A DNA stretch of 64,000 nucleotides from Polynucleobacter sp. Tro8-14-1 (GTDB taxonomy: Bacteria > Pseudomonadota > Gammaproteobacteria > Burkholderiales > Burkholderiaceae). The stretch spans positions 209,400-273,399 of the forward strand of contig NZ_JACVPX010000002.1 of the NCBI RefSeq assembly GCF_018881655.1, read 5' to 3'. The position numbers were made by a program, and so were the translations under genes. Under the pieces are notes generated by a model. The model was not told the DNA's origin. It ran no database searches and was given only the letters and a program-made list of their open reading frames with translations. Within the stretch, counting starts at the first letter, position 1, and each line of letters opens with the position of its first letter. This document shows, one piece after another, positions 27,965 to 38,414 of the stretch.

Positions 27965-28639
27965 ATGAGCGCAATCGATCCAAAGCAAGCCGAACAAGAA
28001 GAATTGGTTGCAGAGTGGTTACGTGTAACCCCAGGCTTCTTTGAGCGTTACGCTGATCTCTTTAATGAGATTCGGATTAAGCATCCACATGAGGATCGTG
28101 CGATCTCTTTGCAAGAGCGTCAGATGACGGTATTGCGTACACAAAATCAAGAGCTCAATCGTCGCTTAAGTGAGATGTTGCACTTTGGAAGTCGTAATGA
28201 CAAAACCCAACAAAGTTTGGTTGCTTGGTTATTGCGTTTGATGAAGGCCAACAATAAATCTGATGTGGAGTCTGCAATTACCTTAGGTCTAGCCGAAGTA
28301 TTCGAAGTGGAGTCTGCACAATTACTGTCGCCTAACTCTGCTTTTAGCCCTTGGATAGATACCCCGTTATGCGGCTCTGCTAAGGAGTTGGCAGCAGCTA
28401 GCGTAGATTTGTTAGCAAGCCAGACAAGCATTAATCCTGAATGGCAAAGCATGGTGGCCATTGGGTTGCCATTAGGCAAAAGTATTGGTGCCACTCAATC
28501 GCCCGCGGTGTTGCTGTTAGCCAGTAAGGATGAATCCCGCTTTACGGCGGATATGGGCGCTTTCTATTTGCGTCAAATTGCCGAATTAACTGCTGCAGCT
28601 TTGGATCGCATCCAGGCTTATGAAATTAAAGTCGACTGA
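27965..28639 (+). CDS. DUF484 family protein
   Basis: 224 residues. The N-terminus EELVAEWLRVTPGFFERYADLF and the PHEDRAISLQERQMTVLRTQNQEL coiled-coil segment (about 40-65) are the DUF484 signature; a GAF-like fold with LGLAEVFEV and a C-terminal FYLRQIAELTAAALDR helix follows. The family has no settled role but is found next to xerC across proteobacteria, as here, where it overlaps xerC by 20 bases. Confidence 0.85.
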   Translation: MSAIDPKQAEQEELVAEWLRVTPGFFERYADLFNEIRIKHPHEDRAISLQERQMTVLRTQNQELNRRLSEMLHFGSRNDKTQQSLVAWLLRLMKANNKSDVESAITLGLAEVFEVESAQLLSPNSAFSPWIDTPLCGSAKELAAASVDLLASQTSINPEWQSMVAIGLPLGKSIGATQSPAVLLLASKDESRFTADMGAFYLRQIAELTAAALDRIQAYEIKVD

Positions 28640-29621
28640 ACTACATCCTCTCATGCAAGAGTATTTGTATGAGTTACATGTGTTGCGTCAACTTTCGCCG
28701 CATACGCTTAAAGCGTACGGCATGGACCTGAGTGACCTGCAAAACTTTGCTCTTGAAGACAGTATTGAGTTGTTAAGAGTGAGTAACGGCCATGTACGTC
28801 GTTGGGCCGGCCGCTTACATTCCAAAGGTAAATCTTCAAGAAGTATTGCGAGAGCCCTTTCAGCATGGCGAGGATGGTATGACTGGCTTACTGAAAAAGA
28901 TGCCAGGCGCGATGCCCGTGCCGGCAAGGTAACCAGCAATTTAATTGCCAATCCGGTTGACGACGTCAAGGCGCCCAAGCGTCTGAAGTCTTTACCCAAG
29001 GCATTATCCGTCGAGCAGGCGCTTTCCTTGGTAAACCAAGCAGTCAAAGAGGCCGAAGAAAAAAAGGATTTGGAATCCATCCGCGATGCTGCCATTATTG
29101 ATTTGCTATATTCCTCTGGCTTGCGCCTTTCAGAGCTCTTGGGGATTGATGTCATGCAAAGCAAAGATCGCCAACAGGAATCTGCTGGCTGGTTCGATTG
29201 GGATGCTGCTGAAGTAACGGTTTTAGGTAAGGGCGGCAAACGACGCTCTGTTCCAGTTGGAGCCCCTGCCATGAAATCACTTGCTACATGGCGAGAGCTG
29301 CGCGATGCTGGAACTTATCCAGAAGAATCCATCGCCTTGTTTTTGTCGGCAACAGGTAAGCGCTTATCGCCGCGTACGGTGCAAGCGAGATTGCGTACTT
29401 TAGCCATGCGTGCTGGTTTGCCCACTCATGTGCACCCTCATATGATGCGCCATAGCTTTGCCAGCCACGTGCTGCAATCCTCACAAGATTTAAGAGCGGT
29501 GCAGGAGATGCTGGGGCACGCCAGCATTGCTAGTACCCAGATTTATACGTCTTTAGATTTTCAGCACCTAGCTCAGGCATACGATAAAGCGCATCCCCGC
29601 GCAAAGGCTGGCAAAGGCTGA
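28620..29621 (+). CDS. xerC: Tyrosine recombinase XerC
   Basis: 333 residues. A SAM-like core-binding N-domain (about 8-110) with LSPHTLKAYGMDL is followed by the catalytic domain: Arg in SSGLRLSELLG near residue 168, Lys in VLGKGGKRR, HMMRHSFASH near 273-282, LGHASIASTQIYT with the nucleophile Tyr near 308. XerC resolves chromosome dimers with XerD at dif. It is about 30 residues longer than E. coli XerC because of an insert around 100-115 and 185-195. No dif-like site was recognised in the window. Confidence 0.92.
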   Translation: MKLKSTELHPLMQEYLYELHVLRQLSPHTLKAYGMDLSDLQNFALEDSIELLRVSNGHVRRWAGRLHSKGKSSRSIARALSAWRGWYDWLTEKDARRDARAGKVTSNLIANPVDDVKAPKRLKSLPKALSVEQALSLVNQAVKEAEEKKDLESIRDAAIIDLLYSSGLRLSELLGIDVMQSKDRQQESAGWFDWDAAEVTVLGKGGKRRSVPVGAPAMKSLATWRELRDAGTYPEESIALFLSATGKRLSPRTVQARLRTLAMRAGLPTHVHPHMMRHSFASHVLQSSQDLRAVQEMLGHASIASTQIYTSLDFQHLAQAYDKAHPRAKAGKG

Positions 29622-29690
29622 GGAACTCGGTAAGATAGAAGGTTTCCCGCTTTGGGAATTGTTGGCTTTTAGATTTTGATTGGATCATCC

Positions 29691-30761
29691 ATGGCATTAA
29701 TTCCAGTAACGATTTTGACGGGCTTCTTGGGAAGCGGCAAAACTACTTTGCTTAAACACATCCTGACTGAAGAGCATGGCAAAAAAATTGCCGTCATTGA
29801 GAATGAGTTCGGTGAAGAGAATATTGATAACGACATCTTGGTGCAAGATAACCAAGAGAACATTGTGCAAATGAGCAATGGCTGCATTTGCTGCACCATT
29901 CGTGGCGATCTCGTGGATGCTTTAAATGAGCTTTGGGAGCAGCGTAAAGATAAGAAGATTAGCTTTGATCGCGTTGTCATTGAAACTACAGGTGTTGCTA
30001 ATCCTGGCCCCGTCGCTCAGACATTCTTTATGGATGATGATGTAGCAGATCATTATGTTTTAGATGCTGTAGTGACTCTGGTGGATGCCAAGCACGGTCA
30101 GCAACAACTCAATGAGCACGAAGAGGCTCAGCGCCAAGTTGGCTTTGCCGACCAAATCTTTATTACTAAGACCGATTTAGTGACGCCTGCTGATGTAGAT
30201 GCCTTACGTAATCGCTTAATGCATATGAATCCAAGGGCGCCTATTACAGGCATTTCTAAGGGTGTGGTGCCCTTGAATGCTGTCTTAGACCTCAAGGGCT
30301 TCAATCTCAATGCCAAGCTGGATATTGACCCTCATTTCTTGGAGCAGGACGACCATGACCATGCGGATTGTGGTCACGACCATAGTCACGATCATGATCA
30401 TAGTACCTGTGGCCATGATCATAGTCACGACCACCAGCACCAACACCATGGCCATGCTGGCCATACTGATCGTATCCAATCCTTTGTTTTTCGTAGTGAT
30501 AAACCCTTTAATCACAAAAAGTTGGAAGACTTCCTGGGGGGCATTTTGGAGGTCTTTGGAGAGAAGATGTTGCGCTATAAAGGCGTGCTCTACGTGAAGG
30601 GAAGCAGCCGAAAAGTAGTGTTCCAGGGCGTTCACCAGATGATGGGCAGTGATTTAGCTGGCCCATGGGGCACAGAACCCAAGCAAACCCGTATGGTCTT
30701 CATAGGCATCGATTTGCCCAAGGACACCCTATTGGCAGGGCTTGAGGGCTGTTTGGCCTAG
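29691..30761 (+). CDS. COG0523 (CobW/G3E) GTPase, His-rich metal-binding type
   Basis: 356 residues. Walker [12 protein letters not shown] is at residues 11-21, the metal-site CxCC motif in [12 protein letters not shown] near residue 65, Walker B-like VIETTG near 98 and TKTD near 155. A histidine/aspartate-rich loop (about residues 217-258, with repeated HDHS and CGHDH units) precedes the C-terminal CobW_C domain. These GTPases insert or deliver zinc or other metals. The ATG at 29691 is preferred to TTG 29676 because it begins at the fold. It stands just before dksA. Confidence 0.88.
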   Translation: MALIPVTILTGFLGSGKTTLLKHILTEEHGKKIAVIENEFGEENIDNDILVQDNQENIVQMSNGCICCTIRGDLVDALNELWEQRKDKKISFDRVVIETTGVANPGPVAQTFFMDDDVADHYVLDAVVTLVDAKHGQQQLNEHEEAQRQVGFADQIFITKTDLVTPADVDALRNRLMHMNPRAPITGISKGVVPLNAVLDLKGFNLNAKLDIDPHFLEQDDHDHADCGHDHSHDHDHSTCGHDHSHDHQHQHHGHAGHTDRIQSFVFRSDKPFNHKKLEDFLGGILEVFGEKMLRYKGVLYVKGSSRKVVFQGVHQMMGSDLAGPWGTEPKQTRMVFIGIDLPKDTLLAGLEGCLA

Positions 30762-30786
30762 CAAGATTCGGGTACAATCCGCCGCC

Positions 30787-30822
30787 ACGGCCCATATTGA
30801 TGAATATTAATAAAAGGGCCGT
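30787..30822 (+). other. Hairpin in the dksA leader
   Basis: ACGGCCC at 30787-30793 pairs with GGGCCGT at 30816-30822, and an inner ATATT/AATAT pair extends the stem. A -10-like TACAAT lies at 30773-30778 with only a weak -35, so the hairpin would lie near the 5' end of a dksA transcript. It has no T-run after it, so it is not a usual terminator. Confidence 0.35.
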
Positions 30823-30872
30823 AAAAGTTTGGCAGAATGAGGCAATAATGCTTCAAACCAGGAAAGAATGAG

Positions 30873-31361
30873 ATGACGGTAAAAACAGCAACAAAACCAG
30901 CAACCGCTGCAAAAGCTAGTAGCAAGGCTGCGAGCGCTAAGGTTGCAAAAGGTGCTCCATTAACTGAGGCAGAGTTGCTCAAGATGTCCGACAAGGACTA
31001 CATGAGTGCTGCGCAGTTAGATTTTTTCCGTCAAAAACTGCTCACTCTTAAAAACGACATTTTAAAGAATGCCTCTGAGACAACAGAGCATCTGCGTGAA
31101 AATATTTTGGTTCCTGATCCTGCCGATCGTGCAACGATTGAAGAGGAGCATGCATTGGAATTGCGCACGCGTGACCGTGAGCGCAAGCTGCTCAAAAAAG
31201 TAGAACAAGCATTGGCGCGCATTGAATCTGGCGACTATGGATGGTGCGAAGAAACTGGTGAGCCAATCGGCTTGAACCGTTTAATTGCAAGGCCTACAGC
31301 CAATTTATCTCTTGAGGCTCAAGAGCGTCGTGAACTCCGTCAAAAATTATTTGGCGAATAA
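30873..31361 (+). CDS. dksA: RNA polymerase-binding transcription factor DksA (one-cysteine form)
   Basis: 162 residues. An Ala/Lys-rich N-terminal tail (about 1-30) precedes the coiled coil (about 45-115, with the tip LVPDPADRATIEEE) and the globular end GDYGWCEETGEPIGLNRLIARPTANLS. DksA works with ppGpp on RNA polymerase to reset rRNA and amino-acid promoters. E. coli DksA has four zinc cysteines (CxxC...CxxC); here only one remains (Cys near residue 124), the others being Thr, Ser and Ala, so zinc binding is not expected. The sequence is otherwise full length. Confidence 0.9.
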   Translation: MTVKTATKPATAAKASSKAASAKVAKGAPLTEAELLKMSDKDYMSAAQLDFFRQKLLTLKNDILKNASETTEHLRENILVPDPADRATIEEEHALELRTRDRERKLLKKVEQALARIESGDYGWCEETGEPIGLNRLIARPTANLSLEAQERRELRQKLFGE

Positions 31362-31374
31362 ATTTTAAGTAGCG

Positions 31375-32277
31375 ATGACTAAGCATTTACCAACTATTAG
31401 TGATATCTCTCCTTTATTAAAGGCGGAGATTCTTGCTGAGGCTTTGCCTTATATCCGCGCGTATCACGGCAAGACTATTGTGATTAAGTACGGCGGAAAC
31501 GCGATGGTGGAAGAGCGCCTCAAAGAAAGTTTTGCGCGCGACGTTATCTTGTTAAAACTGGTCGGCATGAACCCAGTAGTGGTTCATGGCGGAGGCCCAC
31601 AAATTGATGAGGCCTTAAAGAAGATTGGTAAGACCGGCACTTTTATTCAAGGTATGCGCGTAACCGATGAAGAAACCATGGAAGTAGTGGAGTGGGTTCT
31701 AGGTGGCGAGGTGCAGCAGGATATTGTGATGTTGATCAACCACTTTGGTGGCCAGGCTGTTGGATTGACAGGTAAAGACGGCGGCTTGATTCATGCTAAA
31801 AAAATGATGATTCCGAGTGACACGGAGCCAGGCAAAAAAATAGATATCGGTTTTGTTGGTGAAATTGAAGCAATTAATCCTGCTGTTGTTAAGGCTCTGC
31901 AAGATGACGCGTTTATTCCGGTGATTTCTCCTATTGGCTTTAGTGCAGAAGGCCAGGCTTACAACATTAACGCTGACTTGGTGGCTGGCAAGATGGCTGA
32001 AATTCTTCACGCAGAGAAGTTGGTCATGATGACTAACATTCCGGGCGTGATGGATAAAGACGGTAAGTTACTGACAGATTTAACTGCGCGAGAAATTGAT
32101 GCACTCTTTGCTGATGGCACTATTTCTGGTGGCATGTTGCCGAAGATTTCTTCTGCATTAGATGCGGCTAAGAGCGGCGTGAATTCAGTGCACATCATTG
32201 ATGGCCGCATTGAGCATTCTTTATTGTTAGAAATTCTGACCGAGCAAGCGTTTGGTACGATGATCCGCTCTAGATAA
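31375..32277 (+). CDS. argB: Acetylglutamate kinase
   Basis: 300 residues, amino-acid kinase fold. Visible motifs are VIKYGGNAM near residue 38, VVHGGGPQI near 71, the [15 protein letters not shown] segment near 200 and [13 protein letters not shown] near 253. The enzyme phosphorylates N-acetyl-L-glutamate, the second step of arginine synthesis. The gene lies 13 bases after dksA and 10 before slmA, an order seen in related genomes. No arginine operator was recognised. Confidence 0.95.
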   Translation: MTKHLPTISDISPLLKAEILAEALPYIRAYHGKTIVIKYGGNAMVEERLKESFARDVILLKLVGMNPVVVHGGGPQIDEALKKIGKTGTFIQGMRVTDEETMEVVEWVLGGEVQQDIVMLINHFGGQAVGLTGKDGGLIHAKKMMIPSDTEPGKKIDIGFVGEIEAINPAVVKALQDDAFIPVISPIGFSAEGQAYNINADLVAGKMAEILHAEKLVMMTNIPGVMDKDGKLLTDLTAREIDALFADGTISGGMLPKISSALDAAKSGVNSVHIIDGRIEHSLLLEILTEQAFGTMIRSR

Positions 32278-32287
32278 GTAGATAAAC

Positions 32288-32938
32288 ATGCGCGAGTCCT
32301 TAGAGCCAGCAAACATCAACGACAGAAACGCTGACGCTGGTGTAGCTCGTAAGCGCCCTCGCCCAGGCGAACGCCGCTTACAGATTCTGCAAGTGCTTGC
32401 TGAGATGTTACAAAACCCGAAGGGTGAGCGTGTCACTACGGCGGCTTTAGCAGCCAAGATTGAAGTATCAGAAGCGGCTCTATATCGTCACTTCGCCAGC
32501 AAGGCGCAAATGTTCGAGGGCCTAATTTCTTTTATTGAGCAAACTGTTTTTGGATTGATTAATCAAATTAATCAAAAAGAAGAATCCGGCCTTGCTCAGG
32601 CGCGCGGTATCTTGCAAATGCTTTTATTCTTTGCTGAAAAGAATCCTGGCATGACTCGTGTTTTATTGGGCGATGCTTTATTGCAAGAAGATGATCGTCT
32701 TCAAGAGCGCATTACTCAAGTGCTCGATCGTGTCGAGGCATCTCTTAAGCAAGCTCTACGTATCGCCCAAACCCAAGGTGGCAATTGGGCGCAGTTGGGT
32801 CAGGAAGAGGTCAGCATCCGTGCTGCAATGTTGATGAGTTTTGTTTTGGGTCGTTGGCATCGCTTTGCCCGTAGCGGATTTAAGAAGCTGCCAACTGAAG
32901 CCTCCGATGTTAGTCTGCGCCTTCTCCTGTCAGAATGA
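32288..32938 (+). CDS. slmA: Nucleoid occlusion factor SlmA
   Basis: 216 residues, TetR family. Helix-turn-helix region [32 protein letters not shown] near residues 48-78, followed by the helical effector domain with [29 protein letters not shown], a SlmA signature. SlmA binds chromosomal SBS sites and antagonises FtsZ polymerisation over the nucleoid. The basic N-tail has [14 protein letters not shown]. It follows argB, as in other Burkholderiales, and its stop overlaps the metX ATG by 4 bases. Confidence 0.9.
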   Translation: MRESLEPANINDRNADAGVARKRPRPGERRLQILQVLAEMLQNPKGERVTTAALAAKIEVSEAALYRHFASKAQMFEGLISFIEQTVFGLINQINQKEESGLAQARGILQMLLFFAEKNPGMTRVLLGDALLQEDDRLQERITQVLDRVEASLKQALRIAQTQGGNWAQLGQEEVSIRAAMLMSFVLGRWHRFARSGFKKLPTEASDVSLRLLLSE

Positions 32939-34074
32939 GCGAGCTACACCTCTCTAGAAATACTATTCATTTTGCCGAGCCCCTGCCTTTGCAGAGTGGC
33001 GCCATCTTGTCTGGCTATGATTTGGTAATTGAAACTTATGGCAAGCTCAACGCCGATAAAAGTAATGCCGTTCTCGTTTGTCATGCGCTCAATGCATCTC
33101 ACCACGTAGCGGGACCAAGTCCAGATAATCCAGAAGATATTGGTTGGTGGGACAACATGATTGGCCCGGGCAAGCCAGTGGATACCAATCATTTTTTTGT
33201 CATAGGCGTTAATAATTTAGGTTCTTGTTTTGGTTCTACTGGGCCAATGAGCATCAATCCTGCTACCGGCAAGCCATATGGCGCAGATTTTCCGGTGGTC
33301 ACGGTTGAGGATTGGGTGAATACTCAGGCCCGCCTGGCTGATAAATTGGGCATTCGTAAGTTTGCTGCAGTGATGGGCGGAAGCTTGGGCGGCATGCAGG
33401 CTATGGCTTGGGCCATTCAGTTTCCTAAGCGCATAGATCACTGCGTGGTGGTGGCATCTACCCCAAGGCTGAGCGCACAAAACATTGCTTTCAATGAAGT
33501 GGCGCGTAATGCCATTCTGTCTGACCCTGATTTTCATGGTGGTAACTATTACGAGCATGGCGTTGTACCAAAACGCGGTTTACGTTTGGCGCGCATGGTT
33601 GGTCACATCACCTATTTGTCTGATGATGACATGGCAGAAAAATTTGGACGAGAATTGCAGCGCCCTAATGGCGAGTCAAATGACTATCGCTTCAGCTTTG
33701 ATGTTGAGTTTGAGGTTGAAAGTTACTTACGCCATCAAGGTGATAAGTTTTCAACCTACTTTGACGCCAATACTTATTTATTGATTACACGCGCACTAGA
33801 TTATTTTGATCCTGCACGTCGTTACGATGGCAGTCTGAATCGCGCCCTAGCGGAAGTACAAGCCAAGTTTTTGGTTGTCAGCTTTTCAACCGACTGGCGC
33901 TTCCCACCGGATCGTAGTCGCGAGATTGTGCAATCTTTGCTGAGCAATAAGAGTGAAGTGACCTATGCTGAGATCGATGCGCCACATGGGCATGATGCTT
34001 TCCTGTTGGATGACGAGCGTTATCACAACCTGGTCCGCGCTTACTTTAAGCAAATGCGTGAGGTTCAAGCATGA
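32935..34074 (+). CDS. metX: Homoserine O-acyltransferase
   Basis: 379 residues, alpha/beta-hydrolase fold. The nucleophile Ser is in [12 protein letters not shown] near residue 149, the acid Asp and His in FSTDWRFPP and [10 protein letters not shown] near 318 and 352. LNASHHVAG and GPGKPVDT are the family signatures. It activates homoserine for methionine synthesis by O-acetylation or O-succinylation; residue changes decide which and I do not assign it. It overlaps slmA and metW by 4 bases each. Confidence 0.93.
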   Translation: MSELHLSRNTIHFAEPLPLQSGAILSGYDLVIETYGKLNADKSNAVLVCHALNASHHVAGPSPDNPEDIGWWDNMIGPGKPVDTNHFFVIGVNNLGSCFGSTGPMSINPATGKPYGADFPVVTVEDWVNTQARLADKLGIRKFAAVMGGSLGGMQAMAWAIQFPKRIDHCVVVASTPRLSAQNIAFNEVARNAILSDPDFHGGNYYEHGVVPKRGLRLARMVGHITYLSDDDMAEKFGRELQRPNGESNDYRFSFDVEFEVESYLRHQGDKFSTYFDANTYLLITRALDYFDPARRYDGSLNRALAEVQAKFLVVSFSTDWRFPPDRSREIVQSLLSNKSEVTYAEIDAPHGHDAFLLDDERYHNLVRAYFKQMREVQA

Positions 34075-34664
34075 GCAATTTTAATAAGCGTGCCGACTTT
34101 GCTGCCATAGCTAATTGGATTGCACCCAATACTCAAGTCTTGGATCTCGGTTGTGGCGATGGTAGTTTCTTGGAGTTTTTACAGAAACAAAAACCGGTTC
34201 ACGCTTATGGCGTTGAGATTGATGATTCACGCGTACTCTCTTGCGTGCAAAAGGGTTTGAATGTCATTCAGCAGGATTTAGAGGGCGGCTTAGCGCTCTT
34301 TGAAGATGGTAGTTTTGACACAGTTGTGCTGTCACAAACTCTGCAAACTATTCATCAAACTGAAAAGATTTTGCGTGAGGTAGTGCGGGTAGGGAAGGAG
34401 TCGGTGATCTCCTTCCCAAACTTCGGACATTGGTCTCATCGATTGGCTGTTGGTCTTGGCCGCATGCCAGTTTCTAAGAGCTTGCCTTACCAGTGGTACA
34501 ACACGCCTAACGTACGCGTACTCACGGTTGCTGACTTTGAGAAGTTAGCCTCAAGCCTTGGCCTGAAGGTAATCGATCAATGCATCTTGCATGAGGGTCG
34601 CCAGGTGACTTTGATGCCAAATTTATTTGGTAGCCTCGCTTTATTCCGCATTCGTCGTGCCTAA
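34071..34664 (+). CDS. metW: Methionine biosynthesis protein MetW
   Basis: 197 residues, a small class I methyltransferase-like protein. [14 protein letters not shown] near residue 24 is the SAM-binding motif I, and [15 protein letters not shown] and [18 protein letters not shown] are the MetW signatures. MetW acts with MetX; in related bacteria it is needed for full homoserine acyltransferase activity. Overlaps metX by 4 bases (ATGA), so the pair is coupled. Confidence 0.92.
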   Translation: MSNFNKRADFAAIANWIAPNTQVLDLGCGDGSFLEFLQKQKPVHAYGVEIDDSRVLSCVQKGLNVIQQDLEGGLALFEDGSFDTVVLSQTLQTIHQTEKILREVVRVGKESVISFPNFGHWSHRLAVGLGRMPVSKSLPYQWYNTPNVRVLTVADFEKLASSLGLKVIDQCILHEGRQVTLMPNLFGSLALFRIRRA

Positions 34665-35988
34665 CAAGCAACTCCATGTAGTGAAGTCCTGGCTTCAAGA
34701 CTTTCGGGTTTATCTCGAATGGCCTTGTTTGCGCATGTTGTTCTTGGGCTTCTCCGCAGGACTTCCTCTATTACTTATTCTAGGAACACTGAGCTTTTGG
34801 CTGCGTGAAGCCGGCATTGATCGCAGCACCATTGGTTACTTAACTTGGGTTGGTTTGATCTATGCTTTTAAGTGGGTTTGGGCTCCGCTTGTGGATCGCC
34901 TACAAATCCCACTCTTAACTCAATTGTTTGGTCGCCGTCGCAGCTGGTTACTCTTTGCGCAAGCACTCATTATTTTGGGCCTAGTCGGTATGTCGACTTT
35001 AGATCCCAAGCTGGCACTCAATTCCATTGTTTGGTGTGCGCTCTTGGTGGCTTTTGGATCTGCCACTCAAGATATCGCATTAGATGCTTTTCGTATCGAG
35101 TCAGCTAATAGTGACCATCAAGCAGCCCTTGCTGCTACTTATCAAACTGGATATCGTCTTGCCCTAATTTGGGCTGGCGCCGGCGTGCTTTGGCTTGCTG
35201 CTCGGGCTGAAACAGGCAGCGGCTACGACGCCAGCGCATGGCAGTTTGCTTATCTTTGTATGGCAGCTTCTATCGGGGTGGGAGTGATTACAACGCTCTT
35301 GAGTAAAGAGCCAGCAAGATACGAATTAGCCAAAGTACGCACTGCTAAGGCCTGGCTTTATCAAACCTTGGTTGAGCCATTTGCAGAATTTATTACGCGC
35401 TATCGCTGGCATGCCATTTTGATTTTGTCTTTAATTGCCATCTACCGTATTAGTGATGTCGTGATGGGCATCATGGCCAATCCGTTTTATGTTGATATGG
35501 GTTACACCAAAGATGAAGTTGCAGCCGTCAGTAAAGTATTTGGTGTGGTGATGACCTTGGTCGGCGCTTTTGTAGGCGGTGTGCTCACATTGCGTTTTGG
35601 CGTGCTGCGAATTCTATTTGTGGGTGCAGTTCTCTCGGCGGTCAGCAATGTATTGTTTGCTTGGCTGGCCACTCAAGGACATGATTTACATGGTTTGATT
35701 TGGGTCATCTCTGCAGATAATTTAAGTTCTGGTATCGCTAGTGCAGCCTTTATAGCTTTCTTGTCATCACTTACTAATATCCGTTACTCAGCTACCCAGT
35801 ACGCCCTGTTTAGTTCGATGATGCTGCTCTTGCCCAAATGGTTGGCGGGCTTCTCCGGAGTGTTTGTTGATAACTTTGGGTACCAAGCATTCTTCTACGG
35901 CACTGCCATTATTGGCGCCCCAGTCCTACTTCTTATTTGGGCAACGATTCATTTCAAGATCGTGCAGACCAAAAAAGAGGGGGAGTAA
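34657..35988 (+). CDS. ampG: AmpG-type muropeptide permease (MFS)
   Basis: 443 residues from GTG 34657, about 12 membrane helices, major facilitator superfamily. FLGFSAGLPLLLILGTLSFWLREAGIDRSTIGYLTWVG and FAYKFKWVWAPLVDR-like blocks are typical of AmpG, which imports GlcNAc-anhydroMurNAc muropeptides for recycling and beta-lactamase induction. The start is uncertain: TTG 34627, GTG 34657 and GTG 34681 are all possible, none with a strong ribosome site. It overlaps the end of metW by 8 bases from this start. The lytic transglycosylase at 44830 could supply its substrate. Confidence 0.85.
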   Translation: MPNKQLHVVKSWLQDFRVYLEWPCLRMLFLGFSAGLPLLLILGTLSFWLREAGIDRSTIGYLTWVGLIYAFKWVWAPLVDRLQIPLLTQLFGRRRSWLLFAQALIILGLVGMSTLDPKLALNSIVWCALLVAFGSATQDIALDAFRIESANSDHQAALAATYQTGYRLALIWAGAGVLWLAARAETGSGYDASAWQFAYLCMAASIGVGVITTLLSKEPARYELAKVRTAKAWLYQTLVEPFAEFITRYRWHAILILSLIAIYRISDVVMGIMANPFYVDMGYTKDEVAAVSKVFGVVMTLVGAFVGGVLTLRFGVLRILFVGAVLSAVSNVLFAWLATQGHDLHGLIWVISADNLSSGIASAAFIAFLSSLTNIRYSATQYALFSSMMLLLPKWLAGFSGVFVDNFGYQAFFYGTAIIGAPVLLLIWATIHFKIVQTKKEGE

Positions 35989-36028
35989 AAGCGGAGTAAT
36001 GGGGAAAGTAAATTCTCCCCGTTACTTG

Positions 36029-36811
36029 TTAAATCTTCCAGTCGTAATCCACGGTAAGTGGTGCATGGTCTGAGAATTTCTCGTCCTTGTACACCGCAGT
36101 TTTCTTGGCTGTAGCAGCAATACCAGGGGTGGTGATGTGATAGTCAATTCGCCAGCCAACATTCTTAGCATAGGCTTGGCCTCGATTACTCCACCAGGTG
36201 TAGCAAGTTTCTGTTGCCTCTGGTTCAAGATGTCGATAGACGTCTACGTAACCTACTTTGCTAAAGAGATTGGTAAGCCACGCGCGCTCCTCAGGTAAGA
36301 AGCCAGAATTTTTGAGATTCCCTTTCCAGTTCTTCAGGTCAATTTCTTGATGGGCAATATTGACATCGCCGCATAGGACGATTTCGCGACCAGATTTTTT
36401 TAGGGAAACGAGATGTGGCAGAAAGCTGTCGAGGTAGCGATATTTAGCTTCTTGACGCTCCTCAGAGCTTGAGCCTGAGGGCATATAAACAGAGATCACT
36501 GATAAACCTTTAAAACGGGCTTCAACATAGCGCCCTTCAGCATCAAACTCTTCATTGCCATAGCCGTACAAGACCTCATCTGGCTTATGGGGCGTATAAA
36601 TACCGCAACCGCTGTAGCCCTTTTTCTCCGCATGATGGAAGAAGCCATGCATGCCGTCGGGATTCAGAATGGCGTCCTCTAGATCATCGCGCTGAGCCTT
36701 AAGCTCCTGCATACAAATGAAATCAGCCTTTTGCTTCACAGCCCATGGCAGAAAGCCTTTTTTGACTGCGGAACGGATACCGTTGAGGTTCGCGGAAATG
36801 ATGCGTAACAT
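36029..36811 (-). CDS. xth: Exodeoxyribonuclease III
   Basis: 260 residues. The EEP nuclease motifs are present: [10 protein letters not shown] near residue 4, CMQELKAQ near 33, [21 protein letters not shown] near 144 and the C-terminal RIDYHITTP near 222 and [12 protein letters not shown]. The enzyme acts as AP endonuclease and 3' exonuclease in base-excision repair. It resembles the XthA form of beta-proteobacteria. Divergent from pyrE by 8 bases, so their promoters must overlap the neighbouring genes. Confidence 0.93.
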   Translation of the reverse strand: MLRIISANLNGIRSAVKKGFLPWAVKQKADFICMQELKAQRDDLEDAILNPDGMHGFFHHAEKKGYSGCGIYTPHKPDEVLYGYGNEEFDAEGRYVEARFKGLSVISVYMPSGSSSEERQEAKYRYLDSFLPHLVSLKKSGREIVLCGDVNIAHQEIDLKNWKGNLKNSGFLPEERAWLTNLFSKVGYVDVYRHLEPEATETCYTWWSNRGQAYAKNVGWRIDYHITTPGIAATAKKTAVYKDEKFSDHAPLTVDYDWKI

Positions 36812-36819
36812 GTAGGCCT

Positions 36820-37488
36820 ATGAGCTCAAATAATTCAAATCAAGATAACTTTATTCGTTTTGCCTTAGAGGCAAAGGTTTTGTCCTTCGGGGAGTTTAAA
36901 ACCAAAGCGGGAAGACTCTCACCTTATTTCTTTAATGCGGGTGAATTTAATGATGGAGCTCGTCTAAGCGCATTGGGTCGTTATTACGCCAAAGCTTTGC
37001 AAGAATCGGATATTCAGTTCGATATGCTTTATGGGCCGGCATATAAGGGAATCACACTTGCAGCGGCAACAGCCATTGCGCTGGCGGATGACGGCATTAA
37101 CGTTCCATACGCTTACAACCGCAAAGAAGCTAAAGACCATGGTGAAGGTGGCATGGTGGTTGGTGCGCCAGTAAAGGGCAGGGTTGTCATCATTGATGAT
37201 GTGATTTCTGCTGGCACTTCAGTTAGGGAATCCGTAGATCTTATTCGCAAAGCGGGAGGAGAGCCTGCGGCGGTATTGATCGCTTTGGATCGGATGGAGC
37301 GCTCAGGTAATGCTGTTGAAATTGGAGACAAGTCTGCAGTGCAGGCCGTAGAACAAGAGTTTGGTTTGCCAGTTGTCGCGATTGCTAACTTAGCCGGCTT
37401 AATGTCTTTCCTAACCTCTTCTAGTGATGCTCAGCTTACTCATTACTTGCCTGCAGTAAAAGCCTATCGCGATCTATATGGAATCTAA
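36820..37488 (+). CDS. pyrE: Orotate phosphoribosyltransferase
   Basis: 222 residues. The PRPP-binding motif is [17 protein letters not shown] near residues 120-136; [21 protein letters not shown] at the N-terminus and [10 protein letters not shown] with [13 protein letters not shown] are substrate signatures. It makes OMP from orotate and PRPP in pyrimidine synthesis. The N-terminal extension before FIRFALE is Asn/Ser-rich and short. It is 12 bases from the end of convergent dapF, with no clear terminator between. Confidence 0.95.
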   Translation: MSSNNSNQDNFIRFALEAKVLSFGEFKTKAGRLSPYFFNAGEFNDGARLSALGRYYAKALQESDIQFDMLYGPAYKGITLAAATAIALADDGINVPYAYNRKEAKDHGEGGMVVGAPVKGRVVIIDDVISAGTSVRESVDLIRKAGGEPAAVLIALDRMERSGNAVEIGDKSAVQAVEQEFGLPVVAIANLAGLMSFLTSSSDAQLTHYLPAVKAYRDLYGI

Positions 37489-37500
37489 AAGCAGCTACTT

Positions 37501-38403
37501 TTAGATTGTTGTTTCACCTTCAAAGACAGTAACGGCAGGCCCGGTCATGATGACGGGCTGAGCAACACCATCAATTACCCCGCCCCAAGCAATCTGCAAA
37601 TCTCCACCGCGGGTATGTACTTTTACTGGCGAGTCTAGCAAGCCTCTGCGAATCCCTGAAACCACGGCTGCACAAGCGCCGGTACCGCAGGCCAAGGTTT
37701 CTCCAGCGCCCCGTTCAAAGACGCGAAGTTTGATTTCATTGCGATTAAGCGCCTGCAGGTAACCCACATTTACTTTTTTAGGAAACGCAGCAAACTTTTC
37801 AATTTCAGGACCCTCTTCTAAAACGGGTGCGCTATCGACATCACCAACTACTTGGACGGCATGTGGATTCCCCATTGAGAGGACGCCCACCAAACTATCG
37901 TGAGTAGCTGGGTAATTCAAAGGGAGTGCATAGAGGGTTTCTTGAAATTCTTGAACGCTTGCCAAACCAGTCGCATTAAATGGAATATGGCTGTGTTCAA
38001 AAATTGGCGCACCCATATCCACCTCCACCTGGCCATCCGGATGGGACTTGAGAGTCAGAACGGTGTGTGCCACTTCGACGCGCAAAGGATTCTTGTTAGA
38101 TAGGCCCTGGTCTTGCACAAATCGTACAAAGCAGCGCGAGCCATTACCGCATTGTTCAACTTCACCGCCATCCGAATTAAAAATGCGGTACCGAAAATCA
38201 GCATCAGGGCGCGTGGCTTTTTCAACTAGGAGAATTTGATCGGCGCCAATGCCAAATTGACGATGGGCTAAGGCTTGCCATTGCTCCTTGGAGATACCGC
38301 TTAAGTCTTGGTCGATACCATTGAGCACAATGAAATCATTGCCGGCACCATGCATTTTGGTGAAGCGAAGCTTGCGTACTGGATTGTTGGTATTGGTGCT
38401 CAA
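37501..38403 (-). CDS. dapF: Diaminopimelate epimerase
   Basis: 300 residues. The catalytic cysteines lie in [12 protein letters not shown] near residue 90 and [10 protein letters not shown] near residue 238, with [16 protein letters not shown] at the start. It converts LL- to meso-diaminopimelate for lysine and peptidoglycan. The protein is slightly longer than the usual 274-280, with an insert near 150. It lies 11 bases after the acyltransferase copy 2 on the same strand; in related genomes dapF also sits next to lpxL and metK. Confidence 0.95.
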   Translation of the reverse strand: MSTNTNNPVRKLRFTKMHGAGNDFIVLNGIDQDLSGISKEQWQALAHRQFGIGADQILLVEKATRPDADFRYRIFNSDGGEVEQCGNGSRCFVRFVQDQGLSNKNPLRVEVAHTVLTLKSHPDGQVEVDMGAPIFEHSHIPFNATGLASVQEFQETLYALPLNYPATHDSLVGVLSMGNPHAVQVVGDVDSAPVLEEGPEIEKFAAFPKKVNVGYLQALNRNEIKLRVFERGAGETLACGTGACAAVVSGIRRGLLDSPVKVHTRGGDLQIAWGGVIDGVAQPVIMTGPAVTVFEGETTI

Positions 38404-38414
38404 AATAATTCCGT

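Noticed and set aside
29622..29690. Short hairpin TTTCCCGC..TTGGGAA after xerC as a dif site or terminator
   Set aside because: The stem is too short, lacks a T-run, and shows no XerC/XerD half-site pattern.
30361..30460. Repetitive CATGATCATAG-type DNA, looking like a CRISPR or satellite
   Set aside because: It is coding sequence for the His/Asp-rich loop of the COG0523 GTPase; there are no constant repeats with unique spacers.
30310..30597. Open frame overlapping the His-rich part of the COG0523 gene in another frame
   Set aside because: Its Met/Thr/Ile repeats are only the His-rich codons read out of frame.
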